64,000 nt of DNA from Actinomadura mexicana (GTDB lineage: Bacteria; Actinomycetota; Actinomycetes; Streptosporangiales; Streptosporangiaceae), in NCBI RefSeq assembly GCF_900188105.1, contig NZ_FZNP01000007.1, positions 400,426 to 464,425 on the forward strand, written 5' to 3'. A model generated the notes under the pieces. It made no database searches, had not been told where the DNA came from, and was given only the letters and a program-made list of their open reading frames with translations. The translations under genes were made by a program, and so were the position numbers. This document shows positions 8,932 through 16,543 of this stretch, piece after piece. Numbering within the stretch: the stretch's first letter is position 1; every line of letters begins with the position of its first letter.

Positions 8932-10238
8932 GGCGGTCTCCAGTGGCTCTGCGGTTCCCGTTGGTGCTCGCCGCCCTCGCCCTTTCCGCGCTCGCGGTGC
9001 TTCCCCGCGCCGCCGCGGCCGACGAGCCGCCCCCGTACGCCTATCACCGGCTCGACCGGGTGGGCGCCGCGCTGGCCAAGGATCCGCTGTTCGTCGACCC
9101 GGACGTCGCGCAGGCGCTCGGCGCGTCCGACCGCGCCCGCCTCCGCGCGGCCCTCGCCGATACGGCCAGGCGGCTCGGCACGCCGGCGTACGTCGTGGTG
9201 ATCCCGAACCCGAGCCAGTCGGAGTCGCAGGGCCGCGACGACGCGTTCCTGTTCATGCTGCACGACCGCTCGCGCCGCGACGGCCTCTACGTGATGGCCG
9301 ACCCGCACGGCCACCTGGAGTCCGAGGCGTTCAACGTGCCGCGCGAGGGCCCGTCCCCGCTGGACGAGGACGACGAACCGGGCGCCGCGTCGCCCGCCGA
9401 CTCCGAGCGTCCGTTCGACGGGCTCGCCGAACGGATCATCAGGAGGCTGGACGGCCACGCGGCGGCGCCCTCGGCGTCCCCCACCATGCCGCGGTCGTAC
9501 TCCAGCCCGGACCCGTTCGGGCAGGAGAACACCCTGAGGGCCGACGAACCGGAGATCAAGGCGCCGTTGCTGACCGGCCTCCTGCTCGCCGGGCCGGCGG
9601 GGGCCGCGGTCCTGTACTGGCTGGGCCTCGGTGTCCTGGCGCTGCGCCGGGGCGGGCGGTCGCGCTCCCCGGTCCGGCGGAGGCCCGGACGGCACGCCCA
9701 GGCGCGCACCAGGCCGAGCATGAGCTGGCTCCGCCGGCACGGCGCCAAGGATCTGGAGAGGCTTCGCCGCCTGCTGACCACGGCCGGCGGCGAGCAGGGA
9801 CGCGCCTACGCCGTCTCCGCCTACGACGCCGCCCAGATCCTCTACGACGACGCCAAGGATGACGAGAGCAAGGCGATCGACCTGGTCGGCGCGATCGTCC
9901 TGGCCCGCCAGGGGCGCATCGCCCTGACCCGGGACGTCGCGTCCCCGCCGTCCCCGTGCCTGGTGAACCCGCTGCACGGCGGGTCGGTCGTGCGCAGGCG
10001 CGTAGGGAAGCTGGAGAAGGGGCACGGCGGCGCCCTGCCGAGGCCGTGCCCGCTCTGCGCCGACTGCCGCGATCTCGACCATCGGCACGGACTCGACGAG
10101 CGGCGCCTCCTGCAGATCCCGGGCCCGGACGGCCACCGCCCGCACACCCTCGTCCCGGGCGTGTGGCGCGACACGGCGTGGGGCGCCCACGGCAAGACCT
10201 TCCTCCCCCGTGTGATGAGGTACCTCGGTGTTGACTGA
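8928..10238 (+). CDS. Membrane protein of unknown function with C-terminal Cys motif (trio member 2)
   Basis: The 436-residue protein has a signal peptide ending AAA-ADE, then the same extracytoplasmic domain as its neighbours (ALAKDPLFVDPDVAQAL ... HDRSRRDGLYVM). An acidic linker and a membrane helix (about 205-228) follow. The cytoplasmic region carries a helix-rich part and a cysteine motif C-LVNPLHGG followed by CPLCADC, a likely zinc site. It ends VPGVWRDTAWGAHG. The ATG at 8928 overlaps the previous stop by 4 nt, and the end overlaps the third gene by 11 nt, so the three form one translation-coupled operon. The function is unknown. Confidence 0.75.
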   Translation: MRRSPVALRFPLVLAALALSALAVLPRAAAADEPPPYAYHRLDRVGAALAKDPLFVDPDVAQALGASDRARLRAALADTARRLGTPAYVVVIPNPSQSESQGRDDAFLFMLHDRSRRDGLYVMADPHGHLESEAFNVPREGPSPLDEDDEPGAASPADSERPFDGLAERIIRRLDGHAAAPSASPTMPRSYSSPDPFGQENTLRADEPEIKAPLLTGLLLAGPAGAAVLYWLGLGVLALRRGGRSRSPVRRRPGRHAQARTRPSMSWLRRHGAKDLERLRRLLTTAGGEQGRAYAVSAYDAAQILYDDAKDDESKAIDLVGAIVLARQGRIALTRDVASPPSPCLVNPLHGGSVVRRRVGKLEKGHGGALPRPCPLCADCRDLDHRHGLDERRLLQIPGPDGHRPHTLVPGVWRDTAWGAHGKTFLPRVMRYLGVD

Positions 10239-11436
10239 ACCCACCCCCGGCGAACGGCTGGCCGCCGCCCTTCGCCGCTCCCCCGTGCACGTCGACCCGT
10301 CCCTGGCGTCCGCGCTCCCCGCGGCGGCCCGCCGCGCGCTCATCGCCAAGCTCCGCAGGGCGCCCGCGCCGGTGTTCGTCGTGCTGGTCCCCATCGTCAA
10401 GGGCGGCACGTGGACGGACGCCGAGCAGCTCGCGACCGTCGTGCACGACCGGCTCGGCCGCGACGGGATCTTCATCACCTTCGACGACGACTCCCAGGAC
10501 CTGAGGGCGCGCGAGTGGGGCGGCGACCACCGGGCCGACCGCGCGGCCTGGGCGGTCACCCTGGACCGCGCCATGGACGACGCGCCGCTCGCCGACCGGC
10601 TGTCCCGCGTCGCCGACCTGATCGTCTCCGGCACCGGCCAGCAGGAGTACGACCGGGTCTCCGCCGAGATCGACAAGCGCTACAAGGCCCGCCACGGCAC
10701 CCCGCCGCCCGGGCGCGGCGCGGAGGGGGGCGGGCTCGCGCTGCCCCTCGGCGCGGGCGCGGCGGGCGCGGCCGCGGCCGGGGCCGCCGGGTTCCTGCTG
10801 TGGCGGCGGCGCCGGATGGCCTCCGTCCGCCGCGAGGGCGAGAGGCTGCTGATGCCCCGCACGGTGTTCGCCACGGCGAACCGCGCCACCGAGGACCAGC
10901 TCCGCGAGCAGGCGTCCCGCGAGGTCATCGCGTTCGGGGAGCTGCTGGACGACAGCACCGTCCCGACCTCCGGCGAGCGGCCCCGTACCCTGGTGGCCCG
11001 CGCCCTGGACGCCTACCAGGCCGCGGGGAAGACCCTCGACGCGGCGCGGGGCGTCCCCGACCTGGCCGGCGTCCTGGTCCTGCTCGACCAGGGCCGCGAC
11101 GCCCTCGCCTCCGCGCAGGCCGTCGCGAAGGGCAGGCCCGAGATCCCGCCCGTCCCGTTGTGCTTCTTCAACCCCCTCCACGGCGACGCGACCAGCGAGC
11201 TCGACTGGCGGCCCCTCGGCTCCCGCAGGCGGCTGAGCGTCCGGACCTGCCGCCCGTGCGCCCGCGCGGCCCGCGACAAGCGCACACCCGAGGTCCTCAC
11301 CGACCGCCGTGACGGCCGGGAGGTCCCCTACTACGAGGCCGACCCGTCCCGCAGCGTGTGGGCCGAGACCGGCTACGGCCAGCTCCGCGACGACCTCATC
11401 GAGCGCGTGCTGCGCGGCGACAACACCCCCCGCTGA
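10228..11436 (+). CDS. Membrane protein of unknown function with C-terminal Cys motif (trio member 3)
   Basis: This 402-residue paralogue lacks a cleavable signal peptide. Its N-terminal domain (ALRRSPVHVDPSLASAL ... VHDRLGRDGIFITF) is followed by one membrane helix near residues 170-192 and a cytoplasmic region. That region has C-FFNPLHGD and CRPCARAA motifs matching those of the second gene. The start is GTG at 10228 (or TTG at 10231) inside the end of the previous gene. Without a signal peptide the single helix could place the N-domain outside as a type III protein or inside; sequence does not decide. The Cys motifs suggest metal binding. Confidence 0.72.
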   Translation: MLTEPTPGERLAAALRRSPVHVDPSLASALPAAARRALIAKLRRAPAPVFVVLVPIVKGGTWTDAEQLATVVHDRLGRDGIFITFDDDSQDLRAREWGGDHRADRAAWAVTLDRAMDDAPLADRLSRVADLIVSGTGQQEYDRVSAEIDKRYKARHGTPPPGRGAEGGGLALPLGAGAAGAAAAGAAGFLLWRRRRMASVRREGERLLMPRTVFATANRATEDQLREQASREVIAFGELLDDSTVPTSGERPRTLVARALDAYQAAGKTLDAARGVPDLAGVLVLLDQGRDALASAQAVAKGRPEIPPVPLCFFNPLHGDATSELDWRPLGSRRRLSVRTCRPCARAARDKRTPEVLTDRRDGREVPYYEADPSRSVWAETGYGQLRDDLIERVLRGDNTPR

Positions 11437-11514
11437 CCGCGCGGCCCCGAATGTTTACCGTCCCTTCACCGGTGGCGGTCCGCCGGTAGGGCGCCCCACG
11501 TGTGTTGTGGGACT

Positions 11515-13362
11515 GTGGCCCATCGATCTTGGAGAAGCGCCCCCGGCGCGGCGTGCGCCGCGCTCCTGCTGTCGCTGTCGTGCGGCTGCCAGGGCGCCGG
11601 CCCGCCCGTCGTGCCGGTGACCGCCCGCGCGGCGCAGGCCGTCTGCCTCGGCTACAACGGCCTGGACAGGGCGAACCCGGCGGCGCGGGTTCGCACGGGC
11701 CGGTTCGCCACACCGAGCGCGGCCCCCGTCCGCGTCGCCGTGGGGACGGACGTGGACTGGGGCCGCGACCCGTACGGCGACCGGTCGTGGCAGCTCTGGT
11801 TCCACTCCCTCGAATGGCTCGGCGGCCTCATCGGGGAGTACGAGCGGACGGGCGACCGCGCCGCGCTGAGGACGGCCGCGGGCATCGCCCAGGACTGGCT
11901 CGCGGACAACGCCCGCCCGGAACGGTTCTCCGGGCACCGGCGCGAGGCGATCGGCCAGGCCGCCAAGTTCCGCCTCGCCACCCTCGTCTGCCTGCGGAGG
12001 CACCTGAGCGGACGGTGGCTGGACGAGGCCATCGCCGCTCACGCGCAGTGGCTGGCCCGTCCCGAGCACTACTCGGGCCCCTGGAACCACGGCACCGACG
12101 AGTCGATGACGCTCATGACGGCGGGCTGCGGCATCGGCCGGGCGGACCTCGCCGGGCTCGGCCACCGGCGCCTGCTCGACGCGATCCTCGCCCCGCCCGG
12201 CGGCGCGCGCCCGGCCATCGACGACGAGGGCGCCGGCAACGAGCAGTCCGCGCACTACGCCGTCTACAACCGGAACCGGTGGCGGCGCGCGTTCCGGGTG
12301 ATGCGGGAGTGCGGCCGTACAGTCCCCGCCGAACTCGTCCGCCGGCACCGGCTGCTGGACGAGTTCATCGCCTTCCAGACCACACCCGCCGGAGACCTGC
12401 TCCAGATAGGTGAGTCGTACGCGTCCAGAGCCTCCGCGATCGACTCCCCCGGGACGGGCCCGCTCAGGTACGTGGCGACGCAGGGCGCGAAAGGCGTCCC
12501 GCCAAGAGAGCGAGCACGCCTCTACCGCGCCGGATACGTGGTGGGCAGGTCCGGCTGGGGCCGGGGGGGCCGCTCGTTCAGCGAGGAGATGGCCTACACG
12601 GCGCGGTTCGGCCCGGCCCGGTACGCGCACGGGCAGAACGACCACATGGCGCTCACCTTCCACGCGCTCGGCCGGGACATCCTCGTTCCGAGCGGCCACA
12701 TCGGCTACAGCGACACGACGTGGCGGAGGTGGCTGGCCTCGCCGGAGGCGCACAACACGCTCGTGGTGCACGGCGCACCGTTCCGCGAGAACGCGGAAAC
12801 GGCCTTGGTGGCGCACGATTTCCGGCGCGGCGCCGACACCTTCCGGTTCTCCGACACCGCCTTCGCCGGGACGACCCGCTCCCGCTCGGTGCTCGCCGCG
12901 TCCGACCCCGACGCCGTCGCCGTGCTGGACGAGGTGCGCTCCGCCGCCCCCCATCCCGTCGAGCAGCTCTGGCACCTGCCCGCGGCGTTCACCGCGGTCC
13001 CGGACGGCCTCAACGCCATCGCCACCGCAGGCCCCGTCCGCGTCCACTTCATCCGGTTGCCGCTCCCCGGCGCCACGAGCGGGCCCACCAGGGTCGTCCG
13101 GGGCTCCCGCACCCCGCCGCAAGGCTGGATCGCCCCCTCCGCCCGCAGGAGGCTCCCCGCCCCGGTGGTCTCCTTCACCGCCCGCGGCGGGATCCCGCCG
13201 GCCCGCGTCCTGACCCTGATCGCCCCCGTCCGCGGCGAAGCACGCCCGAGGATCCGAACCCGCACGCTCCCGGACGGAACCCTCCACGTGGAGGCGACCT
13301 TCCCCACCCATCACCTGACCTTCGAGGCCCACCCCGACGGCACCCTCAGCCGCCTCCCCTGA
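11515..13362 (+). CDS. Secreted heparinase II/III family protein
   Basis: About 615 residues: an N-terminal signal peptide (basic start, hydrophobic AALLLSLSCGC), an alpha-helical toroid region (about 60-330) and a beta-rich C-terminal domain. The C-terminal domain has the family's HGQNDHMALTFHALGRDIL and the following APSAHNT-like SPEAHNTLVVHG segment. The family contains polysaccharide lyases acting on uronic-acid polymers, with catalytic His/Tyr in the toroid; NEQSAHYAVYNRNRW is the candidate. The start is uncertain: GTG at 11515 gives the best signal peptide, GTG at 11500 is also in frame. The Cys-rich signal end is not a clean lipobox. Its substrate, possibly the host's own exopolysaccharide, is unknown. 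It is a single gene, convergent with whiA. Confidence 0.8.
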   Translation: MAHRSWRSAPGAACAALLLSLSCGCQGAGPPVVPVTARAAQAVCLGYNGLDRANPAARVRTGRFATPSAAPVRVAVGTDVDWGRDPYGDRSWQLWFHSLEWLGGLIGEYERTGDRAALRTAAGIAQDWLADNARPERFSGHRREAIGQAAKFRLATLVCLRRHLSGRWLDEAIAAHAQWLARPEHYSGPWNHGTDESMTLMTAGCGIGRADLAGLGHRRLLDAILAPPGGARPAIDDEGAGNEQSAHYAVYNRNRWRRAFRVMRECGRTVPAELVRRHRLLDEFIAFQTTPAGDLLQIGESYASRASAIDSPGTGPLRYVATQGAKGVPPRERARLYRAGYVVGRSGWGRGGRSFSEEMAYTARFGPARYAHGQNDHMALTFHALGRDILVPSGHIGYSDTTWRRWLASPEAHNTLVVHGAPFRENAETALVAHDFRRGADTFRFSDTAFAGTTRSRSVLAASDPDAVAVLDEVRSAAPHPVEQLWHLPAAFTAVPDGLNAIATAGPVRVHFIRLPLPGATSGPTRVVRGSRTPPQGWIAPSARRRLPAPVVSFTARGGIPPARVLTLIAPVRGEARPRIRTRTLPDGTLHVEATFPTHHLTFEAHPDGTLSRLP

Positions 13363-13432
13363 CCAACATCCACATCCAACGCTCTTGGACGTGCCGCCCA
13401 AGACCCTCTTGGAGTCGACCTGAGCGAGGGCG

Positions 13433-13483
13433 CGGGTCGGGTGGCCGGAGGGCGCTCTCAGCGCCTGGAGGTCGCCCGACCCG
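13433..13483. repeat. Long hairpin attached to intergenic element copy 1
   Basis: An imperfect 14-bp outer stem (near 13433-13446 and 13470-13483, GGGTCGGGTGG against TCGCCCGACCC) encloses an inner perfect GGCGCT/AGCGCC stem. It abuts the 112-nt repeat at 13484, just as a different hairpin abuts copy 2. It may serve as terminator for the convergent heparinase-like and whiA genes. Confidence 0.6.
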
Positions 13484-13595
13484 TCGACGCGGGCGACCGC
13501 AGCGACGCCACACCAACCGCAACGGGCACAACGAACCGCAACAGCGGCGTGAGGATCGCCTGCGTCGTGACGGGGGGGGTGGGGGGTCGCCCCCC
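13484..13595 (+). repeat. Dispersed intergenic element, copy 1
   Basis: This 112-nt stretch aligns without gaps to the reverse complement of 41995-42106. The first 29 nt differ at one base, the 22-nt block at 13544-13565 is identical, and the end shares GGGGGTCGCCCCC. Within it CGCGGGCGA can pair with TCGCCTGCG. It ends 6 nt before the whiA stop codon, in the spacer between two convergent genes. Confidence 0.8.
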
Positions 13596-13601
13596 GGAGA
13601 A

Positions 13602-14582
13602 CTACTGCGCGAGCATGTCGGCGGTGAGGTTGGCTTCGGTGCCGGGGATGCCCTGGTCGCCCGCGCGCTTGTCGGCCATGGCGAGGAGGCGGCGGATGCG
13701 GCCGGCGATGGCGTCCTTGGTGAGGGGCGGGTCGGCGAGCTGGCCGAGTTCCTCCAGGGACGCCTGCTTGTGCTCAAGGCGGAGGCGGCCGGCGTTGACC
13801 AGGTGCTCGGGGGCGTCGTCGCCGAGGATCTCCAGGGCGCGGGCGACGCGGGCGCCGGCGGCGACGGCGGCGCGGGCGGAGCGGCGCAGGTTGGCGTCGT
13901 CGAAGTTGGCGAGCCGGTTGGCGGTGGCGCGGACCTCGCGGCGCATCCGGCGCTCCTCCCAGGCCATGTAGCTGTCGTGGGCGCCGAGCCGGGTGAGCAG
14001 GGCGCCGATCGCGTCGCCGTCGCGGACGACGACCCGGTCGACGCCGCGGACCTCGCGGGCCTTGGCGTGGATCTTCAGGCGGCGGGCGGCGCCGACGAGG
14101 GCGAGCGCGGCCTCGGGACCGGGGCAGGTCACCTCCAGCGACATGGAGCGGCCGGGTTCGGTGAGGGAGCCGTGCGCCAGGAACGCGCCGCGCCAGGCCG
14201 ACTCGGCGTCGCAGGCGGCACCCGAGACGACGTGCCGGGGCAGTCCGCGGACCGGCCGGCCGTTGTTGTCGATGAGGCCGGTCTGCCGGGCGAGGGACTC
14301 GCCGTCCCGGAAGACGCGCACGACGTAGCGGTTGCCCTTGCGCAGGCCGCTCGGCGCGAGCACGACGACCTCGGAGGTGTGCCCGAAGACCTCCGAGATG
14401 TCCTTGATCAGCCGCCGGGCCGCCACACCGGTGTCGATCTCGGCCTCGATCACGATGCGGCCGCTGACCAGGTGCAGGCCGCCCGCGAACCGCAGCAGCG
14501 TCGAGACCTCGGCCTTGCGGCAGCACGGCTTCAGCACCGTGAGCCTGCTCAGCTCGTCCTTGACCACACCGGTCATCGCCAT
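13602..14582 (-). CDS. whiA: Sporulation regulator WhiA
   Basis: This 326-residue protein has a degenerate LAGLIDADG homing-endonuclease-like fold (from VLKPCCRKAEVSTLLRFAGG to about residue 200) and a C-terminal WhiA helix-turn-helix (LEELGQLADPPLTKDAIAGR). WhiA acts with WhiB to switch on sporulation and division genes in spore-forming actinomycetes and is also widespread outside them. The start MAMTGVVKDELSR at 14582 matches the usual N-terminus. It is the last gene of the uvrC-rapZ-yvcK-whiA run, 61 bp after yvcK. Confidence 0.97.
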   Translation of the reverse strand: MAMTGVVKDELSRLTVLKPCCRKAEVSTLLRFAGGLHLVSGRIVIEAEIDTGVAARRLIKDISEVFGHTSEVVVLAPSGLRKGNRYVVRVFRDGESLARQTGLIDNNGRPVRGLPRHVVSGAACDAESAWRGAFLAHGSLTEPGRSMSLEVTCPGPEAALALVGAARRLKIHAKAREVRGVDRVVVRDGDAIGALLTRLGAHDSYMAWEERRMRREVRATANRLANFDDANLRRSARAAVAAGARVARALEILGDDAPEHLVNAGRLRLEHKQASLEELGQLADPPLTKDAIAGRIRRLLAMADKRAGDQGIPGTEANLTADMLAQ

Positions 14583-14643
14583 CTGATGAACCCTCCCCCT
14601 ATCGGACTTCCAGCAGTCTGGCCGATCGCGGCCGCGCCGGTCG

Positions 14644-15612
14644 TCACTCGGTGAATATCTGTACGAAGGCTTGGGCCAGGCGGGCGGGTTCATGACGCGG
14701 TGATCCGTCGTCGGCGGCGACGTCCGCGAGCACGAGGCGTCCGCCGAGGTCCTGGACGGCCTTGTCGAGGGCGTCCGGGTCGTCCACCACCGCGCGGTCG
14801 GCGAGGACGACGTCCACGCGCAGGTCGGGCGCGTGCGCCTGCAGCACCTCCAGGTGCGTCTGCGGGGAGAAGTCGTCGGTCTCGCCGGGCTGCTGCGCGA
14901 GGTTCAGCGCGACGACGCGGCGGGCGCGGGTGGTGGTGAGGGCGCGGGCGAGCGCGGGCACCTTCAGGTGCGGCATGACGCTGGTGAACCACGAGCCGGG
15001 GCCGAACACGATCCAGTCGGCGTCCTCGACGGCGGCGAGGGCCTCCGGGCAGGCGGGCGGGTCGGCCGGCACCAGCGACACGCCGAGCACGCCGCCGGGC
15101 GTCCTGGCGCACGCCACCTGGCCCTTGACATGGGTGATCTCGTCGGGCCGGGCGGGGTCGGCGCCGCGGACCTCGGCGACGATGTCCATGGGGACGGCGG
15201 CCATCGGCAGCACGCGGCCGTGCGCGCCGAGCAGCCGGCCGACCCAGTCGAGCCCGGCGACGGTGGAGCCGGGCGAGGCGCCGTCACCGCCGAGCAGCTC
15301 CCACAGCGCGACGATGAGCAGGTTGCCGACGGCGTGGCCCTGCAGGTCGCCCTCGCTGCGGAAGCGGTGCTGGACGACGTCCCGCCAGGTCTGGCCCCAC
15401 TCGTCGTCGCCGCAGAGTGCGGCGAGCGCCATCCGCAGGTCGCCGGGCGGCAGCACGCCGAGCTCGCGGCGCAGCCGGCCGCTGGAACCGCCGTCGTCGG
15501 CGACGGTGACGATCGCGGTCAGCCGGTCGGTGACGCGGCGCAGCGCCGACAGCGACGCGTAGAGGCCGTGGCCCCCGCCGAGCGCGACGACCTTCGGGCC
15601 GAGGGGCTTCAC
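14644..15612 (-). CDS. yvcK: YvcK/CofD-like gluconeogenesis factor
   Basis: The 322-residue protein opens VVALGGGHGLYASLSALRR and has the TVADDGGSSGRLRRELG and VFGPGSWFTSVMPHL motifs of the YvcK (UPF0052) family. Family members bind UDP-sugars and influence cell-wall synthesis and carbon use; in mycobacteria the homologue is CuvA. The start GTG at 15612 is preceded by GGAGAG. A longer in-frame start at 15768 lies inside rapZ and is rejected. It is 52 bp downstream of rapZ. Confidence 0.95.
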   Translation of the reverse strand: MKPLGPKVVALGGGHGLYASLSALRRVTDRLTAIVTVADDGGSSGRLRRELGVLPPGDLRMALAALCGDDEWGQTWRDVVQHRFRSEGDLQGHAVGNLLIVALWELLGGDGASPGSTVAGLDWVGRLLGAHGRVLPMAAVPMDIVAEVRGADPARPDEITHVKGQVACARTPGGVLGVSLVPADPPACPEALAAVEDADWIVFGPGSWFTSVMPHLKVPALARALTTTRARRVVALNLAQQPGETDDFSPQTHLEVLQAHAPDLRVDVVLADRAVVDDPDALDKAVQDLGGRLVLADVAADDGSPRHEPARLAQAFVQIFTE

Positions 15613-15664
15613 CGTGCCGTTTCTCTCCTCGTCCGGGACCCCCGCCGGCTCCCGGCGCGGACCG

Positions 15665-16543
15665 TCATTCGCGGCCGAGGTCACGATGGGCGACCTGCAC
15701 CTCGATGCCCTCGTCCCGCAGCCGGGCGGCGATCTGTTCCGCCATGGCAACACTACGGTGTTTTCCACCGGTGCATCCCACGGCGAGCGTCACGTAGTGC
15801 TTGCCCTCGCGTTCGTACCCGTCGGCGAGGAGCCGCAGCACCTCGGCGTAGGCGTCCAGGAACTCCTTGGCGCCGTGCTGCCCGAGGACGTAGTCGCGGA
15901 CGGCGGTGTCGCGCCCCGTCTTCGGCCGCAGCTCCGGCACCCAGTGCGGGTTCGGCAGGAAGCGGCAGTCGACGACGAGGTCGGCGTCGACCGGCAGGCC
16001 GTACTTGTAGCCGAACGACACGACGGTGGCGCGCAGGCTGGACTCGCCGGTGTCGTTGCCGAAGAAGCCGATGATCTTGTTGCGCAGCTCGTGCACGTTC
16101 AGGCCGCTGGTGTCGATCACCAGGTCGGCCTCGGCGCGGACCTCGCGGACCAGCTCGCGCTCGCGGGCGATGCCGTCCACCAGGCGGCCGTCGCCCTGCA
16201 GCGGATGGGGACGGCGGACGCTCTCGAACCGGCGCACCAGGTCGGCGTCGCCGGCCTCCAGGAACACCACCCGCGGGTGGACGCCGCGGGCCTCCAGCTC
16301 GGCGATCGAGGAGTGCAGGTCGTCGGTGAACGCGCGGCTGCGGACGTCCACGACGACGGCGATGCGCGGCACCGCGTCCTTCACCCGGCCGCCGAGGTCG
16401 GCCATCGTGGCCAGCAGTCCGGGCGGCAGGTTGTCGACCACGAACCAGTCGAGGTCCTCCAGCGACTTGGCCGCGGTGCTGCGGCCCGCCCCGGACATAC
16501 CGGTGACGATCACGATGTCCGGAATCTTGGTCTCGCTGGTCAT
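15665..16543 (-). CDS. rapZ: RapZ/YvcJ-like nucleotide-binding protein
   Basis: At 292 residues it has normal length. The Walker A reads GMSGAGRSTAAKS, with Arg replacing the usual Lys, which is typical of actinobacterial homologues. The downstream motifs VVDNLPPGLL and the C-terminal GCTGGKHRSV are intact. In E. coli RapZ directs decay of a small RNA that controls glucosamine-6-phosphate synthase; the actinobacterial role is less defined. The ATG at 16543 overlaps the uvrC stop by ATGA, so it is coupled to uvrC. Confidence 0.95.
   Translation of the reverse strand: MTSETKIPDIVIVTGMSGAGRSTAAKSLEDLDWFVVDNLPPGLLATMADLGGRVKDAVPRIAVVVDVRSRAFTDDLHSSIAELEARGVHPRVVFLEAGDADLVRRFESVRRPHPLQGDGRLVDGIARERELVREVRAEADLVIDTSGLNVHELRNKIIGFFGNDTGESSLRATVVSFGYKYGLPVDADLVVDCRFLPNPHWVPELRPKTGRDTAVRDYVLGQHGAKEFLDAYAEVLRLLADGYEREGKHYVTLAVGCTGGKHRSVAMAEQIAARLRDEGIEVQVAHRDLGRE

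Noticed and set aside
12720..14654. A plus-strand frame running through the intergenic element into the region opposite whiA
   Set aside because: It is antisense to whiA; the only similarity to another frame comes from the repeated DNA element.
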